Source: Cinnamomum chago (taxonomy: Eukaryota; Streptophyta; Magnoliopsida; Laurales; Lauraceae). From it: a DNA stretch of 64,000 bases. The notes below the pieces were generated by a model. It ran no database searches. It was not told where the DNA came from and saw only the letters and a program-made list of their open reading frames with translations. Position 1 is the first letter of the stretch. Every line of letters begins with the position of its first letter. Below, piece after piece: positions 39,008-50,785 of the stretch. Position numbers and translations under genes: made by a program. The stretch spans positions 62,430,501-62,494,500 of the forward strand of contig CP142457.1 of NCBI GenBank assembly GCA_038049695.1, written 5' to 3'.

Positions 39008-40923
39008 TTAATCAGCCAAAAAGTTATATGCCTCTAAGTTCCGTGGATTAAGACTAGTTATTGTGATGGGCAGGCGTCGTATTTCGTACCATGTGTTCAT
39101 CATTTGGTGCATAAAATTTGAGCATTCTTCAAAAATAAGAAAATAAAGCATAGGTAGATTCAATGCTTGGGCTGTAGCCTTCATGGTGGCTTCTAGTTGA
39201 GCAACATCATTTGCAAGGATTAACCTCACTCTTTTGAGGAAGTGGAAGAACTTGCTTTTGTAGATGGAGAGATTGAAAGAAGAATCCCTAGGCATGGATA
39301 GACTGATAAATGCTTGAGCTGGAGCCTTTATGGTGTCTTCTAATTGAGCTACATCATTTGCAAGGATAGACCTCACTCTTTGGAGGAAGTGGAAGAACTT
39401 GCTTTTGTAGATGGAGAGATTGAAAGAAGAGACCCTGATGTCGGATGGAATCCGATTCCTCTCAGTGCCTTCATTGATATTAAACTGCCCTTGCCTGCAC
39501 TCTTTGCTACAGAAAGTGCTGTCTCTGCATATGATATCAGCATCAGAATCCAGGCCAAACACTCTAATAAAATGTTGAAAAACATGGAAAGAAAGGAAAA
39601 CAAGGGATTCGTTGAATTTCTTGTATTTGCATCTTCAACTTTCTAAAATTTTATAGCACTATACAAGTGACAAATATGCAGAGTCAAAATTATGGACCTT
39701 GTCCTTTAGATCGAATTATCCAATTTCACATGATGAATCTAGAAAATTGCAGTTTCATTTTGTTATTTCCAAAGATTTGTTTGAATGAAGAGAAAGGTGA
39801 AGAAAATAGAAAGTTAAACAATCTGTATGGTTCACATGGTTCTTGATTCAAACAATTTACGCTGCCATAAGCAATTTGTAGTTTGGGTCACATCTTGATA
39901 GAAACTTTGTAGGATATGTTTATTTAATTCACTTTAGTAATTCATCTTGTTTTATATGAGTTTTGTTGGAAAGTCCCATATCCCACATCACCTAAGTAAT
40001 AGGCTTGACATGTCTTAATATATCTATATTAGGGCATTCCACCTATCAGCTTAAGCTTTTGGATTAGTACATAGTTTCTTACATTTGATGATTCAATTTT
40101 TTTATTTGATTTTTATTTTATCTTGTATTATAAATTGATCATTGGGGGGGATCCACATCTCAAATGCAAAAAGCTCAATACAACTCTCAGCCTAATGGAG
40201 CTGGGGCTGCCATCAGAGATTGATCACATTCCATGATTGTGAAGGATAACAAGAAATATTAAAAAGGATGGATATGATTACAACGAGGACAAGATTGTAT
40301 TAAATTCAGATTACAAAATCATATTTGCTAATGATTAGATTAGAATCAGATGAGATGATTGGCTTATTTTGCGTCCTAAATCATTCTTAATAAATTATAT
40401 ATCAAGGTGAATCTTGCAAGAAAACGTAGTTGCTAGATTTTCTACAAAACCCCATCTAAAATTTAAATTTGATCAATCTAAAGATGGGGCAAACTTTGAT
40501 TGAAGTTCACAGAAATGTAGAGTTAATCTAAAGTAAGTTTCCTATGGTCACTAGATTGCCATAAAGAATGGTTACCGTAAGCATAGTTCATAGTTCGAAG
40601 GGGCAAGGAAAAAAAAAAAAAAGGCGTGTAGTAATCAAAATTTTGATTTCTAACCTGTACATGAAGATGTCTATGTCCTGGGACAGATGTTTCTTGCAGA
40701 GAAAGCACACATCAAGAAAATTGCAGGGTTGTTCGTAAAAGCCGTCGCGGATGAAATCAGACCTTGGAGGAGGAGGAGGAGAAGGAAAGGCCTCCATGAA
40801 TGTTTCACCATTCTTCCCAAGAAACCGAACTTCTATGCCTTCATTGTCCAAAAATAAATCATCTTCCATCTCTTCTGCAAGAAAGAACAGACTCCCGCCT
40901 TCTACAGAAACTAAGTCTGGCAT
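39008..40923 (-). CDS. FCS-like zinc finger (FLZ, DUF581) protein with duplicated tail
   Basis: Exon 1 (40923-40655) and exon 2 (39524-39008) join in phase across a 1130-bp GT-AG intron to give 261 residues. The FLZ domain runs from about residue 68: FLDVCFLC (Cys73, Cys76), KKHLSQDIDIFMY, then after the splice RDSTFCSKECRQ (Cys95, Cys99). FLZ proteins are plant-specific scaffolds that bind SnRK1 kinase subunits. The usual Gly after MYR is replaced by Asp. After residue 121 the tail is unlike other FLZ proteins I recall: residues 122-170 and 171-219 are a 49-residue tandem duplication (SSFNLSIYKSKFFHFL..VR..LANDVAQLE), followed by about 40 more residues. The true stop or a further splice site could therefore differ; the FLZ part is solid. 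Confidence 0.85.
39166..39437 (-). repeat. 147-bp tandem duplication in the FLZ last exon
   Basis: Two adjacent copies with a period of 147 bp (exactly 49 codons), nearly identical over GGAAGAACTTGCTTTTGTAG (plus-strand positions 39244 and 39391) and diverging toward the outer ends. Confidence 0.9.
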
Positions 40924-41053
40924 TGCAGCAAAGATGACAACTGGGAATGCTGGTGATCAAACTTACTCTTTGTAGTCTGAGTGATAAAAGGTTGATAGGG
41001 ACAGTGAGAGAGAACAAGGAGAGTGAGGAAATCTTTTCAAGGCACTGTCAGGT

Positions 41054-41114
<61 letters not shown>

Positions 41115-41409
41115 CAGGAGACGCCCTTTAAAAATATTTGGCTTGGGACAATCCTTTTCTCCCTAGAAGTATGCCTCAAACCATTCCCACCCTTGAAAGG
41201 AGTGGAAGAAATCCAAATCAAAGTCAATTGAGTAGTCCCACACAAACAAGGTTAATTAGGGATAGACCAGATTTTGTACAAACTTTCCAAGAACTTTCCA
41301 AGAAAAAGAGAAACTTTTCAAAACAGAAACCTTCCAAATAAAAAACACAAAGTGTTTACGGTTACACCAATTTTAGAAACTATTAGGGTCGTTAGCCTTT
41401 TAGAAACCC
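40924..41409 (-). promoter_or_regulatory. FLZ upstream region with a long GA tract
   Basis: A 57-base (GA)n tract at 41057-41113, (TC)n on the coding strand, lies 134 bases before the FLZ start. GA/CT tracts near plant start sites are often bound by BPC-type GAGA factors, so a promoter or leader role is plausible. ORFs through it are artefacts of the repeat. Confidence 0.5.
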
Positions 41410-41825
41410 AAGTTTTAAAATTTTTAGCTCTTATGGATTGGAGGATCCCAGAGAATTTAAGCTAGGATTATTAATGATATTAGGGTCAACACAGGTAAGC
41501 AATTTATGGACAACCAGTTACCAACGTGTGTTGATAGTCGTTTCTTCTTGTTAAACAATTCATTACATGTAAATTAGATTAAATAGAGTGCAGGGCAGGA
41601 GGTTTGGTGTATTTAGGTTTTGGTCACTATTAAATGTGAAAGTGATGAATGTCTGCCTGTGCCTTTTCAACCAACCCCAACATGGTAGTACTAATTACCT
41701 GTTCTTCTAAGGGCCGGTTATTTACATGGGATTGTATGTATAAGAATTCATTATCAAACGACTCCATCAAAAGATTATTAAACAGGTGAAGGGCGACCAA
41801 CGCTCACAGTTGAGTTTGTGTTGGC
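41410..41825 (+). repeat. 420-bp duplicated segment, copy 2
   Basis: Partner of 34864-35284. The two copies lie upstream of the minus-strand genes FLZ and BAM3 respectively. Confidence 0.85.
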
Positions 41826-43470
41826 AATCCAGCAAGCACAAATATTATCATGCATGACCATGGGGATAGACCAACTGTATGTGCAATCCAACTCTATGGG
41901 GGCCTACCTATGATTAGTGTAGTTACCGTTGGATTGAATCTCAAGAAATCTATGGTTAAGATGTCATTACATTTAAGGCTGTTAAATCAAAGCTAAGATT
42001 ATCTTGTGAGGCTGATTTTTTAGCCTCTCTTGTCCATTAGGAGACCCTTTCTATTTACCCTCTTCCCATTGTTAGACATGCACCTAAGTGGGCCATATGA
42101 GTTGGACTGCGGACTGCATATGAGCTATGTAGTTTGCTCATACAGGAGGAAACTCTTCCAGCGCTACCTATGATAACATTTATAACATTAACGTTTTATT
42201 TTTACCACCATCTTAGTTATGTAAATCGGGTAAAAATGGACTCATTTACACACCATTTTCATGAGCGTAAACAAAAGTTATTAATTATGTATGACCATTA
42301 AACATGTAAATCATTTATATATAGGTAGATGAGTGCAAACAATCGACCCCTTAATCACAGATAGAAAGTAATCTTCCTACCGTTGTTATTAGCATTCAGA
42401 TCAAAAGATCAGTTCTGTTTGTATCGGCCAATTTTAGGTGAATGAGACCATTCTCATTTGTAATTCCCTTAATTGTCTTTAGCTTGACCTCATTAAGGGA
42501 AAGAAACTATTTCATCAGACGCACGCAAAATTTTTCTGAGGAAGTCCTTTTTTTTTTTGATTTGTTGGTTCTAAAGATTGGGGTCCGTTTTGTTTGATGA
42601 TTTAATAGTCCGATCATGTTTTTTTTTTGGTGAGAGTGAATTTGCAAATTATACATGAAATTTTATGAAGCTGTGGCAATAATTAATTTAAGTAAAAACT
42701 TAACATGGCCACCTATGAGCAAACCACTCTTGGGGCACACTTCGATGTAAGTTTATCAAGTGGACCTGGGCAGGGGTGGTACAAAGAATCAATCCCAGCA
42801 TATTAGCCTAGCCTAAACTTAATACATCATAGCTGCTATAAGACTTGATTTGACGCATTCTATGGCATTTGATGTATTAGTTATGTCTATAACATTTGGT
42901 ATCGTCTCCATTTCTCATGGAAAAAATTGAAAAAAAAAAAGACTTGAAGGTTCATTAATTCAGTCTCGGGCATTTGATTTTGATGTAATAGTTATGTCCA
43001 TAACATTTAGTGTCCGAGTCAGCCTCTATTGCTCAAGCTTAAGTCACGGGAAAAAAATTAAAAACAAATACTTAAAGATTCAATGAGTGTAAAATTGAGC
43101 ATGATGCCAGATCATGGGAAGGAAAGAGTATCATAGAGGGGTTGCATTGACGAATGCTTGACCCAAGTGAGCGCCACAGTGCTTTGGAAGAACTCATAGG
43201 TGAATGTTTTCCAAACTTCACATCTTGTACAGCTATGAGAAGGCGCTCACTATTGCAACCTTAAAATAATGGGTTGAAATTCAATTAACCAAGAAAAAAC
43301 CAATCAAAAACTGGATTTTAACCATCAAAGTTATTTCCCTACCTTTCAACACATAATACGTACATATGAATGATATACATCAATATTCGTTTCATCAGGA
43401 AACAATAATTTATCCAAAATACTGAAGGTTTATTTATTCATCTTCTACAACATCAACAAATTCCAAAATA
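41826..43470. other. Intergenic DNA with a direct duplication
   Basis: About 42864-42960 and 42970-43086 are imperfect direct copies (GCATTTGAT..TAGTTATGTCYATAACATTT). Otherwise nothing recognised; the last part is probably the 3' UTR of the HMG-box gene. Confidence 0.5.
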
Positions 43471-44639
43471 CTACTGTGACCCACCAAGAAGACACTTGGG
43501 TCTTCTCTTCAACAACATGCACTGCTTCTTGTATCTCTCATTGTCCTTTAATGCCATCTTCACAAATTCCTGTACACATCAAAAGATCATACATGAAGTC
43601 TTGGGAGGTGAAAAAGACCATAAAAGAAATAAACCTCCTCTATAGCAGATGATCTAAGAAATTTCTCCATTTGATTAGATGGTTTGAATCTCAACAAAAA
43701 ATAGAAGTTCATGTATCTTTTTCTTGCCGGATATACTCTCTGTAATTAAGTTCCATTAGCCTTAAAGACTGCGAAATCAACTTCATCTGTTTCTTTTTAG
43801 TAGTAGTACTCAACTTACATGCATGATGATAACAAGATTAAAATGCAAAATCATGAAAAAAAATTAATAGAAATTTTTTCTTAATAGCAATTTAATTGTA
43901 CCTTCTTCTCAATGTTGGGAAGTAGTGACCACATTTCACCCAATCTCTTGCTTGTTTCCTGAAATGAAGAGCTTTTCAAATCCCTCCATTTGGTCATTAC
44001 GAAGAAAGTATAGGAATTGCATGGCCTTACAGGAAAGCTATGCTGTCTAAGCACTCTCTCTAACACATCTATCCTTTCCCTCCTTGATTTCGATCTCCTC
44101 CAATTCTTCTGTTCCCCATCACCCGACACGCCAACGTAAGAACGCGTCCGACATGGGAAATACGTTACAGGCGATATGACGCCGCTCCTAAGCCTCGTCG
44201 TAACATTGGGATGACCCACTTCGCACCCACTCATCTGGGTCGCCGAAGTCCGACAATTGGCCTGAGATTGATCGAAATCAGGACAACCCAGATCTGGAAA
44301 TTCGAGGGAGTGAGCATTTTTGTGAACTGGGGTTGATGGGGTGGTTGCGTCTGTGATGGGAGAAGGACCAAACAGCCCATGGGTTTGGTTTTGTGTAATG
44401 GTTGAGAATAGTTTTTCTATGGATAGTGTGGACCTTGGTGGTGATTCCGGTGAGTCAGTTCCCGGAAAGTGAGGTTGTTGGTGGGTTCTTGGGGGTTGAT
44501 GGATATCGAATTGGCCGGAGAAGCGCACATCACCTGCATCTCCTTGGACATGGATGGAGTTTCCGGTAAGAAATCCGGCTATTTGGAGGGAAATGGAGGG
44601 TGGTGGTGTTTGGGGGATTTCTTCCGGAGTAAAGGCCAT
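43471..44639 (-). CDS. Single HMG-box protein
   Basis: Exon 1 (44639-43902, 246 codons) and exon 2 (43569-43471) meet in phase 0 at a GT-AG intron of 332 bp and give 278 residues. Residues 1-170 are Pro/Ser/Thr-rich and probably disordered. A basic stretch KNWRRSKSRRER (178-189) may act in nuclear import. The HMG box spans about 204-262: RPCNSYTFFVMTKWRDLKSS, then SKRLGEMWSLLP, and across the junction NIEKK|EFVKMALKDNERYKK. Such boxes bind and bend DNA. The fold-defining aromatic and Trp positions and the K.DNERY end are present. The box sits at the C-terminus after a long N-terminal region, unlike short acidic-tailed HMGB proteins. Read without splicing, the frame stops five codons past the donor and loses helix 3. 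Confidence 0.88.
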
Positions 44640-44901
44640 TAAAGAAGCCTTTTTTTTATTGAAATTTCACAGGAGAATGAACTGAGAAAAAAGAGCAAGA
44701 AGATGGATATGATTTAATGAAACTGAACTAGGATTGGGTGATGGAGATTGCAAAGGTTTCCTTATAAATGCATCCATGACTGTGCGTAAGGACGTGTGTT
44801 TTTTTTTTGGGGGGCAAAGGGAAGCGTCTCTTCCTACAAACAGCAACGTTTAAAAACCGTGTGGTGGGTGATTGCAATGAGAGGAAGTTCTTCATTACCG
44901 T
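44640..44901 (-). promoter_or_regulatory. HMG-box gene promoter
   Basis: On the minus strand GCATTTATAAGG at 44760-44771 is a good TATA box, about 125 bases before the ATG. Confidence 0.55.
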
Positions 44902-45473
44902 TAGTGGTGCTCATGGGCCAGGACAGCCAGAGCCCTAACCAGGCCCAGCTCATCTTGGGGTGGGCTTCGATGTATAATCTAGGCCCTTTAATATTTGGGC
45001 TGGGCTTTTATTAAATGATAGAATGGCCAAAGCCTGGCCTTTATCGGTTGTAATTTAGTGGTAAATTTGTCCAAAGAACTACTAAAAAGCCCAGTTCGGC
45101 CTGGCCTGATTTAGCGGTGTTTATGGACCTTTTGGGCTGGGCTAAGGCATATCCAGGCCCATCTCGGCTTTAGAAACACTGTCCCGGGCCGGGGCCAAGC
45201 TCGACATGGGCCATAAAAGCTAGGCCTGAGCCCGCCCATTTAATCAATCGGGCCATGCTGAATGCGCTTTTCATTACTTTTGTGGGCATTAAAGCACGGA
45301 TTAAATTAAATTACATGCATTTCTTACACAAACTGGGGTCGGGCCGGGCTATGGGCTTTCCATCACTTAATCCAAGCCCGGCCTAATTATTAATGGGACC
45401 CAAATTACATATCTAAGCTTGCCCCAAAGCGTGCTAGGCCAGGTTAGGGCTGGCCTGGCCCATGAGCACCCAT
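44902..45473. mobile_element. TIR element rich in GGGCC words (hAT-MITE-like)
   Basis: The left end TAGTGGTGCTCATGGGCCAG pairs with the reverse complement of the right end, TATGGGTGCTCATGGGCCAG. The interior is dense in GGGCTGGGC and GCCCGGCC. No target duplication could be seen, so the ends may be eroded. Confidence 0.6.
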
Positions 45474-46994
45474 AGCCTGATTGAATGCATGGGCGGGCTT
45501 GGGCCTGAGATTCACAACCTGGGTCAGACTTGGGCAGGACATGGGCCTGTGCTTCTAAAATCAGGATGGGCCTGGATTTGCCTTGGCAGGGCTCAAAATA
45601 TGCATACATGGACAATTCAAGCCCCTTAACAAGCCGATTAAGCTCGAGCCAAGCCAAGCCATTGACCCTAACTTGAACTTGGTTCATTAGACAGCAAGCC
45701 AAGCTGGCTGGGGTTATCCACATCCTTAAGTCTAGCTATACATACGTCAGCTATTTATCAAAATCAACTCCATTTGTTATCATTAACCATATCCAATGAT
45801 CATACAAAATCAGCTACCACACCACACACCACACACGACACACCATTACCCTCCTCTAATGGCTAATGCCATGATATCTCACCTCAGTCATCAAGATAAC
45901 AATAAATATTAGACAAGACATATATAGGATTGGAAGGGTAAACTTGGTGGATGACCAGCCCACACGTCTCCTTGTGTGCTTGGTGACCCCTCTTCATGCC
46001 ACTTTTCTGTTTTGACCCATTCATCATAATCCTTCTTTTCTGTGTGCTTTTGTTTGTTCATTTCATAGGCTGTGCTGCATTTGAAGAAAAAGGGAGTCTT
46101 CTAGAATACTTGGTGGTGGCCTATATTTCATCCATTCATTACAAGTATATCTAATCTCCAAAGGCAATATGAGAGAGAGAGGGAGGAGGAGGAGGAGGAG
46201 GAGGAGGAGGAGGAGGGGTCATTGATCTTTAAGGCTGACATTATCTTCACTTAGTAATTACAGTAAAAATCTTATATTGCCAATAGTTTGAGATTATAAC
46301 AATAATATCACTATTTTCTTGAACATGTCTCATGACAAATTTGATTCTATGGCAAAGATTTATCATAGAATTTACTGTTTTGTTTTGTAAGATTTCATTA
46401 ATTTGAAATTTTGTTTCATTTGAATGATATTTTAGTATTCCAAGAAAATGTTGTAATTTGGAATTACTCCAACATTATATCTTGCTGGCATTATTCCGAA
46501 TAAGAATATTTGCAGCACTCTCAAAAGACAAAAACACCTTCTTCCCTTGTATTTAAGCATGACCATTGATCTAAATTTCATTCCAAAGTTTGACATTATT
46601 GTGAAATTGATAGATTCCATTCCAATTTGTTCATATCAAAGTTTACAAATTCAAAAGATAGACTAGAATAATTAAAGCCGGGTCAACTTGGGTGAGTCAC
46701 AGCAAGTCATATCAAGTTTCCAAACCACGTCTTATCTCCACCAACCGGGCCGGGCCAAAAGGGAAGAGTAATATTCTAAGTAGCTAAATGGGTTCAGCCA
46801 ACTTTTGTGGACGGAGAAGATTGAAAATCTCACACCATCCTTATCTAATACATGATTTCCCTGATTTCATGCATGCCCAGATTCTTATGCGACTAAATGG
46901 ACCCACAGTGTAGATTAGCCATCTTTCCTTAACAATCAATATAAGCCCTGTAAGGAAGACCATCACAATAAAAATTAATCAATCATTGTTGGGG
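45474..46994. other. Intergenic DNA
   Basis: A second GGGCC-rich fragment lies at about 45475-45720 and a (GA)n(GGA)n tract at 46171-46217. The ORFs are shadows of these. No gene. Confidence 0.5.
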
Positions 46995-47405
46995 TTGTAC
47001 AGTTGTACTGGCTTTGGCTGGGCTGCGGCATATTGAGGCCCAACTCAACAGGCTCATATCTAGCTCAATGCCCTTAAGTGTCGGTTCGAGTTAGGCCCAT
47101 CTGAAACATGTCCCGGCCTGAGATTGCCCATTTAGCTTGTCAATCGGCTAGGCAGGGACAGGCTTTCTAATGACTTGTTTTGGCAAATCAGACACTAAAC
47201 TATATGCCCTACTTATTTAGCCCGATTTAGGCTTCCAGCTTTCAATCACTTAGTTCAGCCCTTGCCAAATATTAATCAGGCCCGAAATCTAGATCCAGCT
47301 CCGCATGAATACTAAAACTCATGGTCCAAACCCAGGAAGCCGGCCCGACAAAGGCTAGGCCTAGGTTGAGCCCTGGCTGGCTCGGTCCTTGAGCACCCCT
47401 AAATT
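46995..47405. mobile_element. Worn GGGCC-rich element fragment
   Basis: Composition and the end CTTGAGCACCCCTAA resemble the element at 44902-45473. The left boundary is uncertain and no target duplication was found. Confidence 0.35.
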
Positions 47406-49362
47406 CATTGCCTTAAAAAAAAAACAGATAGAGGTGGAATAAATAAGATTAATCACCTCATACATTTACTGAAGTTTGAAGATGCCACCAACATGCAATG
47501 TATTTCTTACCTAGCACGTTACATTTAAGCTAAATTACAATGGATCTCCATTTACCACGACTCATAAATTCCAAGCCTATGCTGCAACATATGGTGCTGA
47601 TGGCACCTAAAACTTGATTTATCATGCATGTGTATAGCACACTCTAACATGATCAAAAGCTCCATTTCACATGGACCCCTGAAAGGTTTTTGCTGTTTGT
47701 TAAATTTAAAAAATGCTGTTGATAATTTCATGTGGACCTTTATAGCAGTTTATGGACAAAATCATTTGTGAGTTTGAGGTAACACATGGGTCATGGGTGG
47801 AGCTACAAGGAGTAGATAATAACCTTACTTCTCAACTCGAAGCGCCATTCACCATATATATATATATATATGACCTGGGGCACCCCAGGTCAATTTTGAA
47901 ATTACCTTATATTTGAATGGGCCTGTATCTCTCCCACGTATATCTAATAAACAGTCGCCCCGCGTCTAAACCTTGTGATCGCCCCACATTACAAAACCTG
48001 AAAAGTTTGAAAACAAATCATCTTCGTGCCGATCTCTTTCGACTTCTTTCAAGTGAGAGTCTGAGATCTATTTCGCACCGATCAAGTTTCTCATCGCCGG
48101 TCTTCTTTTGGTTAGTCTTTCTCTCACCAAATAACCCAAAATAAAGCAATCTTCCTCCTCAGTTATAATTTAATCATAATCACTTTATACATGAATGTGA
48201 ACCCTTAATTTCCAAATCCTAATTTCAAATCTTAAATTCCTAAATTCTCCAAACCCTGAGCCCTAAATCACAGAACATATACAAGTCAGAAGATTACCAA
48301 ATTACTGTTGGGCACACTTTAAACTTCAATTCATACATAAAATAAGGCCCTAGGGTTCATATGTTTGGACAACTTGAGTTTTATTTAAGTGGCATTTGTT
48401 TTTTCTTCTTGGCCATGAGCCAATGACCAACTATAGGAAATTATTTTTATAGCTAAGGTAACTGTAGGCAACTAAATTCCTTATATCCAAATAAATTCTC
48501 TTTAGAAATCCAAATTGGATAAATGGGTGCTCGCTCACCCTAATTACCGTTTTAGGGCATCCAAACACCTAAGATTTAAGAAAATGTTATCTTAGGTTGT
48601 TTTGACGATGATGAATCAATGATCACCTAAATTTGAGAGAGGTAGTGGAAAAACCCTTCAATTGGGTAGGAGATCTGAGTATGGAAAAAAGTTGTGTCTA
48701 CTTAGATGGACTTTCTTTGTATTTTGATATTGTTAATGTAAAAAAAGTTAGCAAAGTCAATTAAGAATTTAGCCCCACCTAAATAAAGTTCTTGGGTCCG
48801 CTGCTGCCTTCCCATATGAGAAATCCAATGGTTTGCATTACTCCTTCCCCTACAAAATAGATGTTTGGATGAGGGTATTTGATCACATTGAAGTGGGCCT
48901 CACATATGAATCCCATGACCATGTTAGTGCCAGCATGAGATGATTTCCCAGTTCCATGATTCAAAGTAGGAGCCCATACGACTCATCTTCAGATGAGTCC
49001 CCACCAAAACTCTCATAATAGGAACAACAACTTTACTCTATCACAACTAAAAAGGAAACAACTCACAATAACCAAATGAAAGAATCTTATATATATTAAT
49101 TGAATTTAAAAGTCATCAACAAGAAAAAGGTCATTGATCCATGACCCAACAACACTCATGTACATTAATTACCTGTAACGGACACAAACTCGTGCCGGTA
49201 TCGGATTCCTGTCCCAACTCGGTATCGGAATATTCGAATCGGCATTTTAGAGAGAGAGAGGGGTAGAGAAAAAGGCAATTTATTAGTTGATTTTTGCGAT
49301 TTTTGTGATTTAAGGAAAAAAAAAAGAAAAGGATTTTTGGAATTTTTGATATGTGGATAAGA
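47406..49362. other. Intergenic DNA and BOI-like gene 3' flank
   Basis: Holds a (TA)n run at about 47855-47870 followed by a 9-bp stem palindrome GACCTGGGGCACCCCAGGTC (47872-47891). The frame at 47917-48144 could be a leader or gene remnant, but no domain is recognisable. Confidence 0.45.
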
Positions 49363-50785
49363 TTAGGACAGATAGACTTCCACGCTGGTGCTTCTCACAG
49401 AGTGGCAGACAGGACAGCTACCGATAACGGTATCGCATCCGCTACAAACGCAGAGATGCCGGCACGGTATCAGCACCACCGATACGGAACGTTTCCGGCA
49501 CACCCGACACGGAGGCACGACCGACACGACTCTGCCCGGGTCGATGTGGGCAGACTCGGCGTCGTCTACGGGCAACCCGTCCCTGGCGCACCCTACCTCC
49601 TCCCTCTTATCGTGCGCACCGCAGCTCATTATAGCCTCACGCAGCTGCCCCTGCAGAGATGCCGCAGACGCTTCCTGCGCCCTTGCCTTGGCCTGCCAAA
49701 CGTGCGCCTCCGCCTTAAGATGCGTAGCCCGCTCTTCCAGCTCCGCGTTCCGCCTCGCGGCCTTCTCCACCTCCGCCTCCTTCTCCCGCAGCCGGCGCGA
49801 GACGGACTCCTCCGCCGCGGCCAGCAGCGCACGGTGCTGCCTGTGGTGGCTCTCGGCTAACATGCGCCGGAGCTGCTCCCCCTGCAAAAATCCGCCACTT
49901 TAGAATGAAATAATGTCGAAAAGTATCTCCATCGCCTCTACTTAATAATTAGATAACGAAATTTAATGGATATCTAGTACTAATGCTTTGAGGTTTTTGG
50001 TAGGATTGGTTAGCAGAGTAAATTGAATAAAGAGAGCAGGAAATGCAGAGGAGGGGAAATGGGTTTTTGTTATCTGATACCTGTGATTGAAGAAAGTGGT
50101 CGATTTCGTCTTTCTGTTGTTTGATTTGCAGAGAAAGATCTTCTAACAGGAAGGAGGAGGAGGAGGAGGAGAGAATGGAAGGAAGAAGAAGACCCCTTTG
50201 TTGCTGTTGCTGTACTTGCTGCTGCTGCTGCTGTTTTTGGTCTTCTAAGGACAATCGAAGGCCAGTAGAAACCATGGGAGAATGGTGGTTATGGAGTTGG
50301 GCAAGGTCGATGAGAGTCGAAGCTGAAGGCTGGGATTGCAAGTGAAAGAGATTGACAGGTGTGTCTGCTGTGGTGTTCATGGCTTCTCTAACCCTCTTAC
50401 GTGGGTTCACACCGACTGCCACAAAAAAAGAGAGACCCATTTAAGCTTTCACCCAATTTGTCTGATAGAAAAGAAGAATTTTTGAAGATGGAAGGAAGAT
50501 TAAGAAATACCCATCCCACCTCCATTGCCATAGAACATTTGGGAGTGATGGAGAACTTCCTCTGGGTGTGATTGCAGAGCGTAATCACCTCCTTCAATCA
50601 TGTTCTTCGTCCCCTCCTGACCATTCCTACAACAATTCAAAGAAACAACAATAATAATAAGAACTACGTACAGAGAGAAGATAAAAGAAAGATTATAGAT
50701 AGATAGAGAGAGAGAGAGAGAAAGATAAGAACCTGTTTGGATTTAGAAGCAAGATATTAGATGGGTATTGCGCTTGGACTGCCAT
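49363..50785 (-). CDS. BOI-type RING E3 ubiquitin ligase
   Basis: Four exons on the minus strand, 50785-50733, 50626-50511, 50415-50081 and 49881-49363, give 340 residues with GT-AG introns in phase. Features in order: a short N-terminus (MAVQAQYPSNILLLNPN), a basic motif NPRKRVRE (60-67), a Gln tract (118-129), a Ser tract, a long coiled-coil-prone region (about 150-255) and a C-terminal RING with CRVC (293-296), Cys308, His310, Cys312, Cys314, Cys317 and CPVC (324-327), ending SVEVYLS. This matches the BOI/BRG family of plant ligases, known for roles in restraining cell death and in gibberellin and stress responses. All RING metal ligands appear intact. The last exon is far more GC-rich than the others, which creates long antisense frames that are not genes. 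Confidence 0.92.

Noticed and set aside
45367..45723. 118-residue minus-strand ORF
   Set aside because: It is derived from GGGCC-rich transposon sequence.
49351..49903. Two plus-strand ORFs of about 170 residues
   Set aside because: They are antisense to the BOI-like RING exon, open only because of its high GC content.
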